NCBI GenBank assembly: GCA_035578175.1
Contig: JAQMRL010000003.1
Location: 83,959,969 to 84,023,968 of the forward strand
Length of the DNA stretch: 64,000 bases
DNA from: Catonia carolina
Taxonomy: Eukaryota > Arthropoda > Insecta > Hemiptera > Achilidae
Reading direction: 5' to 3'
Shown here: positions 60,376 through 64,000 of the stretch, in pieces
Layout: each line of letters starts with the position of its first letter
How positions within the stretch are numbered: position 1 is the stretch's first letter
Translations under genes and position numbers: made by a program
The notes under the pieces: generated by a model
What the model was told of the DNA's origin: nothing
What the model saw: only the letters and a program-made list of their open reading frames with translations
Databases searched by the model: none

Positions 60376-61130
60376 TGTATCACGCCAAAGTTAAATTTGC
60401 AATTTTAAGGTACATTTTTCATAGGATTGGTTAAAGATAAGAAAATAAAACTTTACACACTTATCGATGTTGGGTTTCTCTAGCTACTAGCATTTTTTCA
60501 ATTTAATCTGTAGGACAATAAAATTAAAAATAAAATAACGAATAACATAGAATTTTTACAAATATCTTTCTACGTGTTTTTGTATATTACTAATTTTAGG
60601 AGCATCTGAGGAAGTAATAAAAATGCCAGTGTATGTGCAAATACAAGAAGAATAACTGGTAAAAATTTCTACATGGTAGGTTTAATGGTTTCCAAGAAAA
60701 TGTACCTAATTGTTAAAAACCTAAATTTCCGGGAACATACAAAAAACAAAACGGCACAAATCAAAAACAAAATGTACACAAACATGCAAGTTTCCCATCA
60801 ACAGTTGGTTAGATAGCTGAACCAACAGTTTTGAGAATATTAAAAACAGTATGCAGGTATTTTAAAAAACTGAAATTCCCTTTACACTAAAACGAGAAGT
60901 ATAAAATTACGAAAAATATTCGTTCTTGGTATTATGATAATGTTGCTCGGTAAACCTGCTATAGTAATTAATTACTATTAATTGCTATAGTAGCTAGTTA
61001 ATTTTTTCATTTAAATAATTTTTTTACGTAATTTAATTTCTTTCTGGTAGATCTAGGCCTGAAGTACTGAAAATCATAAAATACCGAAAATCGAAATTTT
61101 CAGTCAAAACCATTGACAGTCTCACCTTAA
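60376..61130. other. Unrecognised insertion in HLT
   Basis: AT-rich, GT..AG-free of note. A short + strand stretch near 60720-60800 reads NLNFREHTKNKTAQIKNKM, faintly like a Jockey-type RT region, too weak to call. Confidence 0.3.
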
Positions 61131-61625
61131 TGATTTTCTGTATTTTGTTCATTAAAATCGGTAAAAATGGATTTTTTTTAATATTGCGGCCTTAGTATGC
61201 ATTTTATGACAAAAGTGTATTATAATCAAAGTTACAGGAAATTAAACAATCTACAACTTTTATTTATAGCATTTTTTTGACAGAACCTAGTTTAACATAG
61301 GCCTATGTAAGTGATTTGCTATAGGTACTTTTAACTTCTACAGAGGTTGATTTTCATATAGAGCGTTATTCACTCATGATTATTTTGCTTGTTCTTTTTT
61401 TAATTTTACACTGTATACTAATGATTAAACATAAATTATATTTGTCGTTATTTACATTGGCAAGAGAAAATCGTGTGGGCGTTTCAGACCAAATTTGTAT
61501 TAATTTATACTGAATGTACGTATTATTATTAAAGTTAGTTAAAGTTAGAAGGGTAAAATTACAGTAGTTATACTATATTATATTATTTTATAGTACAGTT
61601 TCTATTTCAAAATAAAAATAATATT

Positions 61626-61792
61626 TGGCCGCCTCCTTAGCGTAGTGGTTAGCGCATTAGCCTGCCACGCGGAGGTCCCGGGTTCGATTCCCGGTCAGGG
61701 TCTGGAAATTTTCACGTCTGAAATCCCACAGTTAATGTTGCATACTCCACTGTAGTTGCTAATGACCATACAGTTGATGTGACTGAATAAAT
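61626..61792 (+). repeat. Full-length SINE-G (tRNA-Gly-like head)
   Basis: Head GGCCGCCTCCTTAGCGTAG, CCTGCCACGCGGAGG (as the anticodon arm of tRNA-Gly GCC), B box GGTTCGATTCCC, tail TTGCTAATGACCATACAGTT and AATAAATAAAT. TSD AAATAATATT at 61616-61625 and 61793-61802. It lies 160 bp upstream of exon 2. Confidence 0.93.
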
Positions 61793-61959
61793 AAATAATA
61801 TTCGTATATTTTGTTTTATTTTTAAAAATCGAAGTTGAATAAAGAAGAAGAGGAGGAGGAAGGTATTTTATTAAAAAGTGTTAATTTCCGTTAGTTTAAA
61901 TAATACTAACGAATATAAATTTTTGTTTATTAATTTCCTTAAATTTATCTTTGTTTCAG

Positions 61960-62350
61960 GCTACCAGATAAATCCAAAACCGTGTTCAGTGAATGGTCTA
62001 GAAGGGACGTGTATGTTTGTGTATGAGTGTATTAAAAGTGACGGTCATCATGTAGGTATGTGTGTAGACGCATTCATGTTTGGAAGTTGTTGTGCGCATA
62101 ATTTAACCGAAAATGAGTTAGCTAAAGTGCCGGGTATCGCCGGAGAACCAGCGATTCTTTTCACGCAACCTGTCACATCGTCAAGACCTCCTAGGCCGAA
62201 ACCTCCCAACCCGAATAAATCACCTTCGCAGTCGCAATCGCGACCATTGAGGCCGAATTCGCCCACCAGCACACGTCCTCTCGACGCTGCTACTTCTAGT
62301 CAAGACTCGTCAGTACCTTCTTCCTCGTCATCAGCTTCATCAACCGAAAG
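61960..62350 (+). CDS. Exon 2: six-cysteine knot and Pro/Ser/Thr-rich stem of Stubble/filzig-type serine protease
   Basis: The acceptor TTTGTTTCAG ends at 61959 and the likely donor is AAAG/GTACTA at 62351, giving 391 bp and ending in phase 2. The exon encodes about 130 residues. The first ~45 form a cysteine knot with spacing C-x8-C-x5-C-x10-C-x8-CC, including GTCMFVYECIK and MFGSCC. About 85 residues of low-complexity stem follow, rich in P, S, T, K and R (RPPRPKPPNP, then a long Ser run). This knot-plus-linker layout is that of the N-terminal part of insect trypsin-fold proteases annotated as Stubble, filzig or relatives, which act at the cell surface or in extracellular matrix during epithelial and cuticle morphogenesis. 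The His/Asp/Ser protease domain is not in the window. Which paralogue this is cannot be decided here. An ATG 82 bases upstream of the exon is intronic and is not the start. Confidence 0.8.
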
Positions 62351-62384
62351 GTACTACTGCCATATTTTATACAATTTGATATAA

Positions 62385-62655
62385 TCATACTTTTCCTTAT
62401 TTTTTTAGCAGAAGTTTATCCACAATCTGTTCTTTAAAGACAAATAAATAGATTTAAGAAAAAAAAAATTGACATGATAAGGTATCCCAGTGGGGATATG
62501 CCTTACAAAAGAAAAACAATTAATGTTTTTACAACACTAGCATGCCCCGCGCGGCTTCGCATGCGAAACATGTATACTTTTTGCTTTTTTTAAATAAATT
62601 TGTAACAGAAATTGTGTAGCTGCTAGATTGACTGTATACTCCAATGTACTCCAAT

Positions 62656-62690
<35 letters not shown>

Positions 62691-63004
62691 TATATTGTTT
62701 GAATCACAGCTCTGTATAGTCAGAAGGAATGCAATGCGTAGTTATAGTAGTGGGAGAATGAATGAGTGTTCAAAGTGTTAAAAGTCAACTAATATTAATA
62801 CTTCTAAATTTTATGATTTCTAGTGTGATTCACATGGCTTTATGAGTTTTTTTCTTTACTATATTTCATTTTTGGCTCTTAAGGTATTTTATTTTTGTAA
62901 CTGTCCACATGGACTTATCATGTATCATGTAATAACATGATAAGCCCTATTATGACATTTTTTCCATGTTTGGAAATAGTTTAACCAAATAGGCATATTT
63001 TTTT
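62385..63004 (+). other. Intron 2 start: AT-rich DNA with a CA tract
   Basis: GC-rich scrap CATGCCCCGCGCGGCTTCGC at 62541-62560, resembling retroelement-end motifs such as the one at 27160. (CA)n at 62657-62684. No exon seen. Confidence 0.5.
62657..62684 (+). repeat. (CA)n microsatellite
   Basis: About 14 CA units, not inside a recognised HLT. Confidence 0.95.
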
Positions 63005-63480
63005 AACTTTTTTTTACGGCATGGGACCACATTAGTCAACCATAAGAAGGGTCTTTCAGCCTCCTGTTTTCCCAATATTCTTCATCCTTTCAGAGCTTGC
63101 CTGTCTTTCTCTCGTTGAAATCACCATTCTTACTTGTTGTCTATTCCCGGTTTTAACATAGTTTGTTTCTTTTTCAATTAATTGATTTTGTCTGGTTTTT
63201 CTTTTAGATCTTTTATTGTTATTCCAAATTCTTTCAAATCTTCCTTAATTTCTGTGATCCATTTAATGTTACTTTTACTTTCCCAGAGTTTTTCTGTAAT
63301 TCGTCTGGACAGTCTTTTTCGACGTGTTTTCGATTTGTCCTAAGTAGGAAATTCCTTTTTTCCTGATTATGGTGGTTACAGGTTCTATCTCTAAAGGCAT
63401 TTTATTTAACCTTATTTTTTTAATTTGGACCTGCAGAAGCTGGGTTGACAGTACTGCCTGCCATTGTTTTCTGACTGCCA
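63005..63480 (-). pseudogene. LINE ORF C-terminal relic
   Basis: Minus strand, several frames: QWQAVLSTQLLQVQIKK, PVTTIIRKKGISYLGQIEN, then WITEIKEDLKEFGI and ERQASSERMKNIG. This resembles the tail of insect LINE polyproteins (RR..L.FYGH..RM...R...., W..EV..DL...GI, HSERMK..W). Broken by frameshifts; catalytic parts absent. Confidence 0.6.
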
Positions 63481-64000
63481 TGAGGTCGGTAATCCATATC
63501 AGTCATTTTCCTCTGTTCGTTATTACTTACGTGTGTTACGTACTTCCAATTTAATCATAAAATTATTTTTCATACTTCCAAAGTTGGATAAGAAAGAAAA
63601 TTCACAGACATCATTGATTTTTTTTTAATTTTTTTTAAAGCGCTTCAAAATAATCCGCCATTGAATTTCACTTAATGAAGAGAAATTATTAATCGATTAA
63701 ATACTTTTGAAAGATCATAGACACAAAACATTTTGCCGTGTCTTTAAAGGGAACGAATTTAAAATAGCTTTTGTTTTCTTTGACTGATAAATTTCGCCCT
63801 ATAAATTTCTCAGTAATAAATTTAAATTAATCTGACAAAAGCAATAAATTCTCAGCATAACAAATGACTATTCAGCCAATAGTTCCATGTGACTGGTAAT
63901 AATAGATTTATTTGTAGTTGCTTATAATGTAGAATAATGCCAGACATTGGAAGCTGGCGCTAAGATAGTAAATCTTAGTACATTCTTAGAAGATCATGCA
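63481..64000. other. AT-rich DNA, no exon seen
   Basis: Presumed intron 2 of the protease gene. No coding signal recognised. Confidence 0.4.

Larger units (their letters stand above)
59172..61496 (+). mobile_element. HLT copy (diverged) with three insertions
   Basis: 5' end TTTTTTACTTCCTCTTGCCC, then SINE-D (59195-59593), HLT sequence CCTGATATGAATATC.., SINE-G (59705-59866), HLT core (59867-60375), unrecognised DNA (60376-61130), and the HLT 3' half from TTTTCTGTATTTTGTTC to GGCAAGAGAAAATCGTGTGG and the degraded hairpin. Confidence 0.75.
48678..61959 (+). other. 13.3-kb phase-1 intron of the protease gene
   Basis: GTAAGT at the 5' end and TTTCAG at the 3' end. Almost all of its length is mobile-element debris listed separately: a minus-strand LINE, a long inverted repeat, an HLT element, a tail-to-tail SINE pair, a TIR transposon, a plus-strand LINE, an interrupted HLT and SINE-G. 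No further convincing coding exon is seen inside it. Confidence 0.65.

Noticed and set aside
60715..60810. Faint Jockey-RT-like stretch
   Set aside because: Only a short NLNFREHTKNK-like resemblance; not enough to call a LINE.
61628..61700. tRNA-Gly-like sequence
   Set aside because: It is the head of SINE-G, followed by a SINE tail and flanked by a TSD, and the acceptor stem does not pair properly; not a functional tRNA gene. SINE-B heads were rejected for the same reason.
61878..61959. In-frame ATG upstream of exon 2
   Set aside because: The sequence between that ATG and 61959 is AT-rich intron with a polypyrimidine tract and acceptor; exon 1 supplies the signal peptide in matching phase.
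62048..62272. Antisense Gly-rich frame across exon 2
   Set aside because: Shadow of the Pro-rich stem on the other strand.

Overview
The window is nuclear DNA of an arthropod, most likely an insect and possibly a hemipteran. Evidence: very A+T-rich intergenic DNA, spliceosomal introns with GT..AG borders, tRNA-derived SINEs, 5'-truncated LINE copies with target-site duplications (TSDs), DNA transposons with terminal inverted repeats (TIRs), and one secreted protease-type gene whose cysteine pattern is insect-like. Nothing bacterial or viral is seen. The species call is inference.

Only one host gene is well supported, on the + strand in the right third. Exon 1 (48590-48677) encodes a start Met and signal peptide. 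Exon 2 (61960-62350) encodes a six-cysteine knot followed by a Pro/Ser/Thr-rich stem. The two exons join in phase across a 13.3-kb intron. This matches the N-terminal half of an insect trypsin-like protease of the Stubble/filzig type; the protease domain would lie beyond position 64000. A non-coding 5' exon must lie upstream of 48581.

The rest is a repeat graveyard with datable nesting. Families recognised (my labels): HLT, a ~1-kb Helentron/HINE-like element with subterminal inverted repeats, a central GT microsatellite, two diverged ~175-bp internal units and a 3' hairpin (about 13 copies or pieces); SINE-C, tRNA-like head, ~310 bp (9 copies); SINE-D, ~400 bp, 3' hairpin and (AAC)n tail (about 12 copies); SINE-B and SINE-G, two tRNA-like heads sharing common 3' tails; two complete solo LTRs with the same ATAT duplication; Jockey-like, RTE-like and other LINE fragments; a Tigger/pogo relic; a hAT-like element; a 2.7-kb TIR transposon with transposase remains and a 1-kb relative; a GC-rich element present twice, one copy ending in a perfect histone-type stem-loop; and two long inverted repeats.

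Layout: 1-9.7 kb AT-rich DNA with SINE-C, SINE-D, HLT and an inverted nested SINE-C pair; 10-18 kb Jockey relic, HLT with a long GT tract, and a three-layer SINE-D/hAT/HLT nest; 19-24 kb a TIR element, a solo LTR and nested SINE insertions; 27-29.5 kb Tigger inside a tandem LINE tail; 30-46 kb HLT and SINE-D copies, a LINE RT relic and a long inverted repeat; 46.7-48.5 kb a minus-strand solo LTR, the GC-rich element and exon 1; 48.7-62 kb the intron, filled with two LINE copies in opposite orientation, a long inverted repeat, HLT copies, SINEs and the TIR transposon; 62-64 kb exon 2, a CA tract and a minus-strand LINE relic.
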